Shown piece by piece: positions 8,065 through 16,625 of a DNA stretch of 64,000 bases; within the stretch, counting starts at the first letter, position 1; each line of letters opens with the position of its first letter. Position numbers and translations under genes: made by a program. The DNA is from Bacillota bacterium (GTDB lineage Bacteria; Bacillota; Clostridia; Oscillospirales; Acutalibacteraceae), in NCBI GenBank assembly GCA_023458755.1, contig JAEWYE010000008.1:78570-142569 (forward strand), in the 5' to 3' direction. The notes under the pieces are model-generated. The model saw only the letters and a list, made by a program, of their open reading frames with translations. It made no database searches and was not told the origin of the DNA.

Positions 8065-8153
8065 TGTACTGTAGTCCGTTAACTTTAGAAAACATCCAAG
8101 AAACAACTTTACGTTTGGAGATTGGTTTTGTTTTTAACTTAACTGACCATATT

Positions 8154-8837
8154 TTATCGTGTCGGCATACTAAAATTCTCTAGTGCTCGATTTAAAAATG
8201 CGTGAAAAGGCTGCATCAAAACAAAGAGTTCGGCTGCTTTCCGAATAAAGCGGTCTGTGTCTAAAATCAAAGAATCCGGAATGTTGTATTCCAAAAACCA
8301 GTTTTTGTTTTTCAAATATTGCGCCTGCGGGTGCTCCGGGTCATAACCTCTGGGTACATTTTTCAGCGCTTCACCTTTTACCGAAAAATGAGCCGCAAAT
8401 TCTTTGTCCGTAATGATACGTTCAAACTCAGCACCGTTTTCCGCGATGGCATCGCGAATCATGGTTGTCGCGTCCTTGAACATAGAAGCAAACAGACCGC
8501 CGCCCAAAAAAGAACGGTTATTCGGGCGGATGGAAAGAAAATATCCGACCGGAATGGGCAGTTTGCCCGCCGATGAGATATGCGCCCGAAATGTTGGGTT
8601 GTAAGGGGACTTATCGGCACTGAATCTGGTGTCGCGCTGCAGCTTAAAGGTTAAATCTTTGGGGTTGTTCCATAGAATACTGCTGTCCGTTTTCCCAATT
8701 TCCAATATTAAAGCCTGAATCAGTTCCTCAAATTCCTTGCTTGCATCCTGATATTGCTTTTTGTTGGCATGGTACCATTCCGCGTTGTTATTTTGCTCCA
8801 GTTCCGTAAGGTAGGTCAATATTTTTTTCGTGTCCAT
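8154..8837 (-). CDS. DUF2461 family protein
   Basis: A 227-residue protein of the widespread DUF2461 family (TIGR02453 type). Recognisable parts are the N-terminal LTYLTELEQNNNAEWYHANK, the central DTRFSADKSPYNPTFRAHIS and SFLGGGLFA. No biochemical function is established for the family as far as I know. The start ATG follows a GAGGGAAAAG ribosome binding site. It is convergent with the ferredoxin gene and not obviously in an operon. Confidence 0.88.
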   Translation of the reverse strand: MDTKKILTYLTELEQNNNAEWYHANKKQYQDASKEFEELIQALILEIGKTDSSILWNNPKDLTFKLQRDTRFSADKSPYNPTFRAHISSAGKLPIPVGYFLSIRPNNRSFLGGGLFASMFKDATTMIRDAIAENGAEFERIITDKEFAAHFSVKGEALKNVPRGYDPEHPQAQYLKNKNWFLEYNIPDSLILDTDRFIRKAAELFVLMQPFHAFLNRALENFSMPTR

Positions 8838-8908
8838 TCTTTTCCCTCATTTGTTTTGTTATGTTAACGGAGCCATACAACTCCATTTGATGAACATAGA
8901 ACACTAGA

Positions 8909-9082
8909 TTATTTTCTGCTGTATTTCCATCCTACATATTGCCGTATAACATCTTGAAGAGATATATTTTCCTGTTCTGCCAGTTCCATAAATAATTTAT
9001 GAAAAGCGGGAAAGTTTTCACCGAACGGATATGGCAACCGATTAATTCGTTTATCCAGCCTTTTTAATTTCTCGCTGTCCAA
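8909..9082 (-). CDS. Small hypothetical protein
   Basis: A possible 57-residue basic protein (DSEKLKRLDKRINRLPYPFG, then QENISLQDVIRQYVGWKYSRK). I place the start at a TTG (9082-9080) behind GAGG; an upstream in-frame ATG at 9157 would add a hydrophobic 25-residue segment from AT-rich DNA without a good ribosome binding site. The composition (charged, helical, no low complexity) suggests a real gene, but no family is recognised. Confidence 0.45.
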   Translation of the reverse strand: MDSEKLKRLDKRINRLPYPFGENFPAFHKLFMELAEQENISLQDVIRQYVGWKYSRK

Positions 9083-9251
9083 TGCTATGCACTTCCTCAA
9101 TATTAGTAATAAGAAATTTATCAAAAATATTATATTCCAATACAAAACTATTTTCAACTAAATTACCAATAAAAGGGAGCTGCCTAAAAAAGACAGCTCA
9201 CATGCAATGATTTTACTTCTGCTTTACGATATGCTCTATTCCACGAATGGG

Positions 9252-10070
9252 TTATGGATTCGCCGTAAAATCAATCAGCTCTTTATTGAATTTTTCAAGC
9301 TGGTCGTAGAACAAAAAATGACCGCATTCTTCAAAAGCTATAAGCTTTGCGTTCGGAATACTGCTTCTTTGAGCAGTAGCCAGCGGGAACAAACAAACTT
9401 GATCGTTCAATCCGTGAAGTATCAAAGTAGGGACTTGAATTGTCTTTAAATCGTTGAATAACTCTTCCTCATCCAGCCATGTATTCGCGATTGCCGCAGT
9501 AGACCAGCTTGCGGCTTGCAGCCCCAATTGGAAAATCCAATCCGCGAGCGGTGGGGAAACCTGATGATAGAAAATCATTTTTCCAAAGTTGCGCAGCATG
9601 CTGGGGCGGTCGGTGTAAGTTCCCTGAATAATATCCAGTATAGCTTGCTTTTGCAGTCCGTATGGAAAATAAGGGCGTTGTATAAGACTCGGCGCGGCCG
9701 CGGCAAACAGGGCAAGTTTGGATACGCCGTACCCGCTATGTCTTGCCATATAGCGAATGCAAATTGCTCCGCCGGTTGAGTGCCCGGCCAAAGTGATGTT
9801 GTGCAGACGGAATGTGTCAATTACGATTCGCAGATCATCCGCCAGACGGTTATAATCATAGCCTAACCACGGCTTGTCAGAAAGTCCAAAGCCTCTGCAG
9901 TCTACCCCAATACATCGGTATCCCAATTTCGACAGTTGGTTAAACTGATATTCGAACAGGTTGTGATTTCCGGGCCAGCCATGGACGAACAGAATCGTTT
10001 TACTGCCCTCCGGATTTAGGTCTTCCACATAAACATTTACAGTAGGTTCCACTTTTACGTAATATCCCAC
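9252..10070 (-). CDS. Alpha/beta hydrolase
   Basis: A 272-residue serine hydrolase of the alpha/beta fold. The oxyanion-hole motif is VHGWPGNHN, the nucleophile elbow GHSTGG, the acid lies in LILHGLNDQVC and the catalytic His in EECGHFLFYDQ. It resembles non-haem haloperoxidase/esterase types. The start is GTG at 10070, because GGAGG lies 7 nt upstream and the resulting N-terminus (MGYYVKVEPTVNVYVEDLNP) is the family's usual beginning; an upstream ATG at 10154 is less likely. The natural substrate cannot be read from sequence. Confidence 0.9.
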   Translation of the reverse strand: MGYYVKVEPTVNVYVEDLNPEGSKTILFVHGWPGNHNLFEYQFNQLSKLGYRCIGVDCRGFGLSDKPWLGYDYNRLADDLRIVIDTFRLHNITLAGHSTGGAICIRYMARHSGYGVSKLALFAAAAPSLIQRPYFPYGLQKQAILDIIQGTYTDRPSMLRNFGKMIFYHQVSPPLADWIFQLGLQAASWSTAAIANTWLDEEELFNDLKTIQVPTLILHGLNDQVCLFPLATAQRSSIPNAKLIAFEECGHFLFYDQLEKFNKELIDFTANP

Positions 10071-10246
10071 ATGAATACCTCCATCATTCAATTCGTTTTT
10101 TACAGAGTATTCATTTTGGGGGTGTAATATGATGAGCCTGCCGGAGAAGTTCATATGTTGTGGATTAAAATCGGAACGGCTTATACAGAAAAAGGAGCCG
10201 CCCCAAAAAATAGCAATTAATGTTTTAGCTCTTATAATATTGTAAA

Positions 10247-10831
10247 TTAAATTGATAATGGAGATGCAAATCTTCCCGGATGTGTTCCGTAGATATCCCT
10301 TTTGATAAATGATATAGAATAATAATAGTCGTCTAAAGAGATGAAACTTCCGTTATTTTTAGAATACTCTTTTAAATATCTATTACAAGTTCCCTCCCAG
10401 GAATATACTTCAATTTTCCAACCTAACTTTTTAGCACGGTCGAGTTCAGCAAGAAAACCTTTACCTTCGTTGAATCCAGCACCATCACCTGTAATTATGG
10501 CGATGGTATCAGGTGTATTATCAAGAATCGTATGTAGCATAGCGTTTTGTAATAGAATATCCACACTTTCTTGCTCTTTTCCAGTGGCTGTTCTATCCAG
10601 TAAAGTTAAATCTATTCCAAGATTGCGGATATATTCCCACAAATCATCTCCCTGAGGTGGCACACTTCCAGCTACGAATGCTTTGTTAATTATGCGATGA
10701 TGTTGAGCTAGGATAAATAAATTTTTGAAACATGTGCGATAAAGTATGGTATCAACAGTTGGTTCAAATTTTGGACAGGCGTAATTTACTCCAGAAAAGT
10801 GAATGTTTGAATTATCCCAAAAAATATACAT
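10247..10831 (-). CDS. NYN/PIN-like domain nuclease
   Basis: A 194-residue protein of the NYN (PIN-like) family, a probable metal-dependent ribonuclease. Acidic motifs lie at the expected places: FWDNSNIH at the N-terminus, QESVDILLQNAM in the middle and IITGDGAGF near residue 125, followed by AKKLGWKIEVYSWEG. The ATG at 10831 is preferred because GAGGGA lies upstream; the ATG at 10846 overlaps that site. It is monocistronic with a modest hairpin after it. The RNA target is unknown. Confidence 0.85.
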   Translation of the reverse strand: MYIFWDNSNIHFSGVNYACPKFEPTVDTILYRTCFKNLFILAQHHRIINKAFVAGSVPPQGDDLWEYIRNLGIDLTLLDRTATGKEQESVDILLQNAMLHTILDNTPDTIAIITGDGAGFNEGKGFLAELDRAKKLGWKIEVYSWEGTCNRYLKEYSKNNGSFISLDDYYYSISFIKRDIYGTHPGRFASPLSI

Positions 10832-10932
10832 AGTCTTTTCCCTCATATTCTAAAATTAATATCATTATTCTACTAATACCTATTATATTCCTCAATTTCC
10901 CAATTTTCAACATAACATTACAAAACAGCAAA

Positions 10933-10965
10933 AAGGGAGCCGCCTCACGCCGAGACAGCTCCCTT
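10933..10965 (-). terminator. Terminator downstream of pdxST
   Basis: AAGGGAGC and GCTCCCTT close a 17-nt loop. On the minus strand a run of Ts (from AAAAAGGG) follows the stem, ending the pdxST unit. Confidence 0.7.
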
Positions 10966-10990
10966 AATACGGTTCTAGTTTATTAATACA

Positions 10991-11043
10991 AACCCCCTCT
11001 CCCTTGCTAAAGGGAGCTATCACTGCGGTGACACCGCAGTGAC
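10991..11043. repeat. Double-hairpin palindromic repeat after pdxT
   Basis: Two adjacent perfect palindromes: CTCCCTT/AAGGGAG (10999-11016) and TCACTGCGGTG/ACACCGCAGTGA (11020-11042). They lie 16 nt beyond the pdxT stop. The composition looks like a dispersed intergenic repeat (REP-like) of clostridial genomes; a second copy is not present in this window. Confidence 0.55.
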
Positions 11044-11058
11044 AGAGAGATTCGTATT

Positions 11059-11655
11059 TTAGTGACTGAGCGATTCTTCTTTTATCATCCCAACAAAATA
11101 CCGGTGCACCGCCAAATCCTCTGTGAGTTCGGGATGAAACGAAGTCACGAGCATATTTTCTTGCCTTGCCGCCACAATATGCCCCTGCACACGGCACAAA
11201 ACATTCGCATCACCGCCGACATCCTCTATCCATGGGGCGCGGATAAAAACAAGCGGGATTTCTTTCTCACTGATTTCCGGAATCACCGCGTTTGTGGTAA
11301 AGCTGTCTAGCTGTGTGCCGTAAGCGTTGCGGCGCACGGTAATATCCATCACGCCCAAATGCGGTTCTTCTCCGATGATTTCCTTTGCAAGCAGAATCAT
11401 GCCCGCGCATGTGCCCCAAACGGGCATACCCCGCAAAATGCGTTCCTTCAGCGGGTCGAGCAAACCGAAAATCCGCAGTAACTTAGAAATGGTAGTGCTT
11501 TCGCCGCCGGGCAGAATCACGCCGTCTGCCTTGTTCAGCGATTCCAGCGTCTTAACTTCAAGCGGAGTAACGCCCTCTATTTCGCTCAGCATGTGCATGT
11601 GCTCCGCCACCGAACCTTGCAGGGACAGCACACCGACTGTAATCTGATTTGACAT
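11059..11655 (-). CDS. pdxT: Pyridoxal 5'-phosphate synthase glutaminase subunit PdxT
   Basis: Class I glutamine amidotransferase of 198 residues. It releases ammonia from glutamine and channels it to PdxS for direct PLP synthesis. The family motifs are VGVLSLQGSVAEH, LPGGESTT, the nucleophile Cys in GTCAGMILLAKE and the His/Glu pair in SFHPELTED. It starts 1 nt after the pdxS stop, so the two subunits are translated together. Length and motifs are complete. Confidence 0.97.
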   Translation of the reverse strand: MSNQITVGVLSLQGSVAEHMHMLSEIEGVTPLEVKTLESLNKADGVILPGGESTTISKLLRIFGLLDPLKERILRGMPVWGTCAGMILLAKEIIGEEPHLGVMDITVRRNAYGTQLDSFTTNAVIPEISEKEIPLVFIRAPWIEDVGGDANVLCRVQGHIVAARQENMLVTSFHPELTEDLAVHRYFVGMIKEESLSH

Positions 11656-11656
11656 G

Positions 11657-12535
11657 TTACCAGCCCCTAGTCGCTAATAAATCTTCCGGTGCAATAGTTT
11701 TAATTTCAATGCCCTTCATGGCTTCGCCCAGACCTTCGCTTACTTCCGCCAGAATCTGCGGATCGTTGTAATACGCGGTGGCTTTTACGATGGCTCTTGC
11801 TCGAACCGCCGGATTGGAGGACTTGAAAATACCGGAGCCAACGAATACTCCTTCACTTCCGAGCTGCATCATGAGCGCGGCGTCTGCGGGGGTAGCGATT
11901 CCGCCCGCCGCGAAATTGACGACCGGAAGTTTACCTTCTTTTGCAACCTGCACTACTAATTCGTATGGCGCGCCGTTATCCTTCGCAAAGGTCATCAGTT
12001 CTTCTTTGGGCATATTCACAAGCTGACGAATCGCGGACATCATGGTACGCATATGGCGAACGGCTTCCACTACGTTGCCGGTTCCCGCTTCGCCTTTGGT
12101 GCGAATCATGGAAGCGCCCTCGCCGATTCTTCGTAGCGCTTCGCCGATGTTTCGTGCGCCGCAGACAAAAGGCACCTTAAAATCCCATTTGTTCAAATGA
12201 TAGCTTTCATCAGCCGGAGTCAGTACTTCGCTTTCGTCAATGTAGTCCACGCCCAGCGCTTCCAGAATCTGCGCCTCTGCGATATGACCGATACGTGCCT
12301 TTGCCATGACCGGAATCGTGACCGCGTGCTGAATTTCCTTAATCATTTTCGGGTCGCTCATGCGTGCCACGCCGCCTTCTTTGCGGATATCCGACGGCAC
12401 GCGCTCCAGCGCCATAACGGCAACGGCTCCGGCTTCCTGTGCAATTTCCGCTTCCTTCACGTTAGTCACGTCCATAATAACGCCGCCCTTTAACATTTGG
12501 GCAAGATTTTTATTTAAAGTATTTCTTTCACTCAT
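11657..12535 (-). CDS. pdxS: Pyridoxal 5'-phosphate synthase lyase subunit PdxS
   Basis: Synthase subunit (292 residues) of the DXP-independent vitamin B6 pathway. It condenses ribose 5-phosphate, glyceraldehyde 3-phosphate and ammonia to PLP. It is a TIM barrel with MLKGGVIMDV, MAKARIGH (active-site Lys region), GEAGTGNVVEAVRH and FAAGGIATPADAA, all well conserved. The ribosome binding site AGGAGA precedes the ATG. It is the first gene of pdxST, read from a promoter that overlaps that of the divergent regulator. Confidence 0.98.
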   Translation of the reverse strand: MSERNTLNKNLAQMLKGGVIMDVTNVKEAEIAQEAGAVAVMALERVPSDIRKEGGVARMSDPKMIKEIQHAVTIPVMAKARIGHIAEAQILEALGVDYIDESEVLTPADESYHLNKWDFKVPFVCGARNIGEALRRIGEGASMIRTKGEAGTGNVVEAVRHMRTMMSAIRQLVNMPKEELMTFAKDNGAPYELVVQVAKEGKLPVVNFAAGGIATPADAALMMQLGSEGVFVGSGIFKSSNPAVRARAIVKATAYYNDPQILAEVSEGLGEAMKGIEIKTIAPEDLLATRGW

Positions 12536-12549
12536 GATACTTTCTCCTA

Positions 12550-12643
12550 GTCAGTTATTGTCCCTGTTCGCCGGCCAAGCAAACGGGAAATTCGGGATTG
12601 ACAGCTGCCTGTGATTTGATTATGATTATAGAGGATAACTGAC
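12550..12643. promoter_or_regulatory. pdxS-pdxR divergent control region with paired operators
   Basis: The 9-mer GTCAGTTAT (12550-12558) recurs inverted as ATAACTGAC (12635-12643). pdxR promoter (+): TTGACA (12598-12603), 17-bp spacer, TATGAT (12621-12626). pdxS promoter (-): -10 TATAAT (12630-12625), with a poor -35 around 12647-12652. The two -10 boxes overlap. One operator half lies between the pdxS -35 and -10 and on the pdxR start site; the other lies beside the pdxS ribosome binding site. The regulator encoded at 12701 is the expected binder. Confidence 0.65.
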
Positions 12644-12700
12644 ACGAATAAAACGATCAATTTATAAATATTTTATGTGGTCAGATTTTGAAAGGATTTT

Positions 12701-14110
12701 ATGGATATTTTTACATTGAAATTTGATTTTCACAGTAAACAGCCTTTGTATCAGCAGTTGTATTCCTATCTGGCAAAGGAAATAAAGGAAGGACGTTTGA
12801 AAGAAGGGGAGAGACTGCCTTCGAAAAAGGCTCTGTGCGCGTATCTGAAAATCAGCCAAAGTACCGTGGAAACCGCCTATGAAATGCTTACTGCCGAAGG
12901 CTATGTGGGGGCGGTTCCGCGCAGTGGGTTTTATGTGTGTGCGCTCGATTTACTGCCCGGCCAGTTGCACAAAAGAACGCCCGCCGCGCTTCCGAAACAA
13001 ACGCAGCGGCAGAAGGAATATCGTTATCATTTTTCTACCGGCGCGGTGGATACCGATATTTTTCCGTATTCCTCCTGGGCAAAAATCACCCGGGAAATCA
13101 TGTCTCAAAATCCGGAGCTGCTGCTGCGCGGAGACCGGCAGGGCGATTATTGCCTTCGGCAGGCGCTCGCAAAGTGGCTGCACGAATACCGGGGCGTGAA
13201 CTGTGTACCGGAGCAGATGATTATCGGCGCGGGTATTGAATATCTGCTGGACTTGATTATTCAGATTTTGGAGAAAGACAGCGTATTCGCGCTTGAAAAT
13301 CCCGGCTATGACACCACTTACAAAATTATTGAGAATAACAACCGAAAAATTGAGCCGATTGGTCTGGATGAAAGCGGAATGCTTGTAAAACAGCTTGAAC
13401 AGTCGGCGGCAAATGTGGCGTACATTACACCGTCGCACCAGTTTCCAATGGGGGTTACCATGCCCATCGGCAGGCGCACCCAGCTTTTGAAATGGGCGAA
13501 CGCCGCGCCGAACCGCTATCTGATCGAAGACGATTACGACAGTGAATTCCGTTCACGCGCAAGGCCGATTCCCGCCTTGCAGGGCTTGGATGAAAACGGA
13601 AAGGTCATCTATGTGGGTACGTTTTCGCGCAGTATCGCGCCGTCCATCCGCGCGGCTTATCTGGTTCTGCCGTCCGCACTTTTGGAAAAATATCAGACCA
13701 AGTTCAGCTTTTCCTCCTCCACCGTATCGCGCTTTGAGCAGCATACTTTGTACAGGTTTATCGAAAGCGGGCTGTATATGCGGCACCTTAACCGTGTAGG
13801 CAATCTGTATAAACAGCGAAAGGAATTTTTGATTGACGCGCTTTCCCGCCAGCCGTTCGGAAAGCAGATGAAAATTACGGGTGATAACGCGGGACTTCAT
13901 TTTCTGCTGCAAGTCCGCAATGGCATGAGTGAGCGGGAACTGATTGAAAGTGCAAAAGAGGCAGGCGTGAAGGTTCATGGTTTGTCCGAGTACGATAAAA
14001 CCGGGCTTTCCGGCCGTCCGAATTCTACTCTCGTACTGGGTTATGCCGGTCTTTCCAAAGAAGAGCTGGCCGAAGCGGCCGACCTCTTAGGCAAGGCGTG
14101 GAATAAATAG
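12701..14110 (+). CDS. pdxR: MocR/PdxR-family regulator with substituted PLP lysine
   Basis: A 469-residue transcription factor: an N-terminal GntR winged helix (about 10-75, PLYQQLYSYLAKEIKEG and KISQSTVETAYEML) joined to an aminotransferase fold type I domain (about 110-469). It is divergent from pdxST, the hallmark of PdxR, which activates PLP synthesis when PLP is scarce. The motif that normally holds the Schiff-base lysine (GTFSK) reads GTFSRSIAPSIR here, with Arg at about residue 310. PLP could then bind only non-covalently, or the effector may differ. Fold and context are certain; the sensing mode is open. Confidence 0.88.
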   Translation: MDIFTLKFDFHSKQPLYQQLYSYLAKEIKEGRLKEGERLPSKKALCAYLKISQSTVETAYEMLTAEGYVGAVPRSGFYVCALDLLPGQLHKRTPAALPKQTQRQKEYRYHFSTGAVDTDIFPYSSWAKITREIMSQNPELLLRGDRQGDYCLRQALAKWLHEYRGVNCVPEQMIIGAGIEYLLDLIIQILEKDSVFALENPGYDTTYKIIENNNRKIEPIGLDESGMLVKQLEQSAANVAYITPSHQFPMGVTMPIGRRTQLLKWANAAPNRYLIEDDYDSEFRSRARPIPALQGLDENGKVIYVGTFSRSIAPSIRAAYLVLPSALLEKYQTKFSFSSSTVSRFEQHTLYRFIESGLYMRHLNRVGNLYKQRKEFLIDALSRQPFGKQMKITGDNAGLHFLLQVRNGMSERELIESAKEAGVKVHGLSEYDKTGLSGRPNSTLVLGYAGLSKEELAEAADLLGKAWNK

Positions 14111-14189
14111 TACTTATATAAAAAATATTTAAATTTTCCATAAAATAGAGCACTCTCAAGCGTATAGTATGTGAGAGGTGAAATAAGGA

Positions 14190-14717
14190 ATGACGGACAG
14201 GCAATTTGAGGAGAATATCTCGCTTATCCTCCGCGGAAATAAAGATGGCTTAAAAGCTATTTATGACGAATACATTCAAGTGGTGTATGCGGTAGTAAAT
14301 TCCGTTGTAAAGCACCCGCAAAACGCAAAGGATATTACTTCGGAAGTCTTTATCAAGCTGTGGAACAAAGCAGATACCTATCGTTTCGGCGGAAAACATA
14401 AAACATGGCTGATAACAATTGCGCGAAACACCGCTATTGATTCTCTGCGAAGTGACCATTATCTGCTCCCGATTGAGGACATGGAAGAATCAGAAGAACC
14501 GACAGATTCCAGTTTTGAATCACAGATTTGCGATATCATTCCCCTTCAAAACGCATGCAGTCAGTTAAAACCGCTGGAGCAGCAAATTGTTTCCATGCAC
14601 GTGCTGGGTGACCTCTCCTTTCAGGCTGTCAGTCAAATTTTAAACAAACCTCTCGGAACAGTTGCGTGGACATACCGAAATGCAATTCAAAAACTAAGGG
14701 GGTATGAGTATGACTAG
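14190..14717 (+). CDS. ECF-type RNA polymerase sigma factor
   Basis: A 175-residue sigma-70 family factor. Region 2 runs about residues 10-85 (YDEYIQVVYAVVNSVV, DITSEVFIKLWNKADTYRFGGKHKTWLITIARNTAIDSLR) and region 4 about 115-170 (LKPLEQQIVSMHVLGDLSFQAVSQ, LGTVAWTYRNAIQKLR). Upstream lies an imperfect dyad, CTCTCA/TGAGAG (14153-14177), that may be regulatory. The next gene overlaps by 8 nt and encodes a single-pass membrane protein, the usual anti-sigma arrangement. The signal is unknown. Confidence 0.9.
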   Translation: MTDRQFEENISLILRGNKDGLKAIYDEYIQVVYAVVNSVVKHPQNAKDITSEVFIKLWNKADTYRFGGKHKTWLITIARNTAIDSLRSDHYLLPIEDMEESEEPTDSSFESQICDIIPLQNACSQLKPLEQQIVSMHVLGDLSFQAVSQILNKPLGTVAWTYRNAIQKLRGYEYD

Positions 14718-15705
14718 AAAAAGCAAACGTGAGATAAGAGAGATGCTGATGAAACAGGCAAGCCAAAATACACCGGATTTGTGGGACAAAATTGAATCTC
14801 AGCTAAATGACAAACCGGAGCAATTGCCGGATATGGAACGTAAAACAACCATCCGCAAGCCAATTTATCGCTATGCAGCGGCAGGCTTTGCGATTTTATT
14901 TGTGGGAGCAGTGGCGATTGCCTATGCTGTAAAAAATTTGGATGTTTTAAGCATGCAAACTTCAGCAGTATCCTCAAATTTCACAAGTTCTCATGCTGCT
15001 TCGTCAACGAGTTCATTTGATTCTTCTTCTGTTTTGTTCAGCTCCTTGCGGTTTCCGAATTCTTCAAAATCTCTTGATTTATCAAGAAATGCCGGAGCAG
15101 CAGTTGATAGCACTGTCGCATTTTCAGAAAAGAATGTCATTACACACAGTGAAATCATTTGCAAAGCAACAGTTGTAGACAGTAATATAAAAGAATACAA
15201 ATACGACACTTACAGCAATAAATTTGAGCCAAACGGAAGGCTGCATCATACAGCAAAGAGCATTGTATATGAAATTAAAATTGATGACCTTTACTACAAC
15301 AAAATGGATGTCAAAGTAGGCGATACGATTAAAGTCGAAAATTATATGAGTTGGGAATCTCCCGATGCTATACTTCAGCAAAAACATCAGTATATTCTCA
15401 ATCTTCATGATTGTGGTGATACTATCTTATATGACACCAGCGATTATGCATCCGGTGATATCAAGCGGGACGGGCGCTATGAAATCAGTTACCTTTCCGC
15501 CCCCCAAATTGAAATAACCCTCGATCAACAATATGTATTTCACGACGGATGGAAAAGCCTTATAAACGATAAGACCATTGACATTGTGTGGGATAAGGCT
15601 AGCTCATCAGAGCAGAGTAACGAGTATTTTGCAAACAAAATGAAATTGAGACAAGATAAGATTTTTATCAGCGACTATAAAAAAATGATAGCAAAGTATA
15701 AGTAA
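14710..15705 (+). CDS. Probable membrane anti-sigma factor with extracytoplasmic domain
   Basis: About 331 residues: a cytoplasmic N-terminal ~60 residues, one transmembrane helix (YAAAGFAILFVGAVAIAYAV, about 57-76), a Ser-rich linker and a ~200-residue outer domain. It overlaps the sigma gene, so its N-terminus probably holds that sigma inactive; no zinc-finger (ZAS) motif is seen. The ATG at 14710 is preferred to one at 14704, which sits only 1 nt from the GGGGG ribosome binding site. The outer domain shares a motif order with the protein at 2199-2831. A strong terminator ends the operon. Confidence 0.75.
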   Translation: MTRKSKREIREMLMKQASQNTPDLWDKIESQLNDKPEQLPDMERKTTIRKPIYRYAAAGFAILFVGAVAIAYAVKNLDVLSMQTSAVSSNFTSSHAASSTSSFDSSSVLFSSLRFPNSSKSLDLSRNAGAAVDSTVAFSEKNVITHSEIICKATVVDSNIKEYKYDTYSNKFEPNGRLHHTAKSIVYEIKIDDLYYNKMDVKVGDTIKVENYMSWESPDAILQQKHQYILNLHDCGDTILYDTSDYASGDIKRDGRYEISYLSAPQIEITLDQQYVFHDGWKSLINDKTIDIVWDKASSSEQSNEYFANKMKLRQDKIFISDYKKMIAKYK

Positions 15706-15715
15706 CAAGATGAAG

Positions 15716-15764
15716 AAAGGGAACCTAAAGAAGTGCGTTTTACACTTCTTTAGGTTCCCTTTTT
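15716..15764. terminator. Bidirectional terminator
   Basis: A perfect ~20-bp stem (AAAGGGAACCTAAAGAAGTG and its complement) with a 7-nt loop, flanked by A- and T-runs. It lies between the anti-sigma gene and the convergent spermidine operon. Confidence 0.9.
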
Positions 15765-15779
15765 GGTATTTGCAGTTTA

Positions 15780-16625
15780 TTAGCTTAAGCTCAGCAGCAG
15801 TTCCCGTAAAATCTTGCAGGCAACCGCAGTGGAAACACCGCTTTGGTCATAAACGGGGCAAAGCTCGTTTACATCACATGCAACAATATTTAACCCGGAT
15901 ACAGCAAGCACGGCGTTCAGCAATTCGCTGAAACTCACGCCTCCCGCCTCCGGTGTACCGGTGCCGGGGAAGATAGAAGGGTCAAGCACATCCAAGTCAA
16001 TCGAAAGATAAACCGGCTTTCCTTTCAGCCGTTCTACTGCCTGCTCCAAACCGTTAAAATTGAATTTATTGGTGAACACATGCTCTTTTGCCCACAAAAA
16101 TTCCGCGCGCTCACCCGAACGAATGCCGAACTGAAAAATTCTGCCGTCACCGATGATATCCCATATCCGGCGCATGACATTTGCGTGGGAAAGCTTTTCC
16201 CCAAGATATTCGTCGCGCAAATCGGTGTGCGCGTCAAAATGCAAAATATGCAAATCGGGATATTCCTTTATTACCGCGCGAGCCGCACCGAGTGTAACCA
16301 GATGTTCGCCGCCAATCATGCAGGGCAGCTTATTGGCCTTGAGAATCTCCGCTTCAAATTCTTCAATTTGCTTCAGCACGTGCTCAGTGTTGCCGAAGCA
16401 AAGCTCCAAATCACCGCCGTCAAAAACGCGCGCGTCCTCCAAATCTTTGTCCTGATAAGGGCTGTACGTTTCAATTCCGAAGGATTCGCTTCGCATTACC
16501 TTACTCGCAAAACGCGTGCCGGGGCGGTAGGATGTAGTCGAGTCAAACGGCGCACCGAAAATCACGATGTCTGCGTCGTCAAACTCCTTATCACACCCAA
16601 GAAAGGTTTCCACGTTTCTATTCAT
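15780..16625 (-). CDS. speB: Agmatinase (ureohydrolase family)
   Basis: Manganese-dependent hydrolase (281 residues from ATG 16625) that converts agmatine to putrescine and urea. Metal ligands are in GGEHLVT, HFDAHTDLRDEY and SIDLDVLDPSIFPGTGTPEAGG. It is the last gene of speD-speA-speE-speB. The ATG at 16625 overlaps the speE stop by 8 nt and follows AAGGAG; the longer frame to 16661 would lie inside speE. Aminopropylagmatine is a possible alternative substrate, since speE precedes it. Confidence 0.93.
   Translation of the reverse strand: MNRNVETFLGCDKEFDDADIVIFGAPFDSTTSYRPGTRFASKVMRSESFGIETYSPYQDKDLEDARVFDGGDLELCFGNTEHVLKQIEEFEAEILKANKLPCMIGGEHLVTLGAARAVIKEYPDLHILHFDAHTDLRDEYLGEKLSHANVMRRIWDIIGDGRIFQFGIRSGERAEFLWAKEHVFTNKFNFNGLEQAVERLKGKPVYLSIDLDVLDPSIFPGTGTPEAGGVSFSELLNAVLAVSGLNIVACDVNELCPVYDQSGVSTAVACKILRELLLSLS

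Noticed and set aside
9172..9202. GAGCTG/CAGCTC hairpin after the alpha/beta hydrolase, similar to the pdxT terminator
   Set aside because: Short stem with an 11-nt loop and poor T-run; too weak to list as a terminator and its resemblance to 10933-10965 may be chance.
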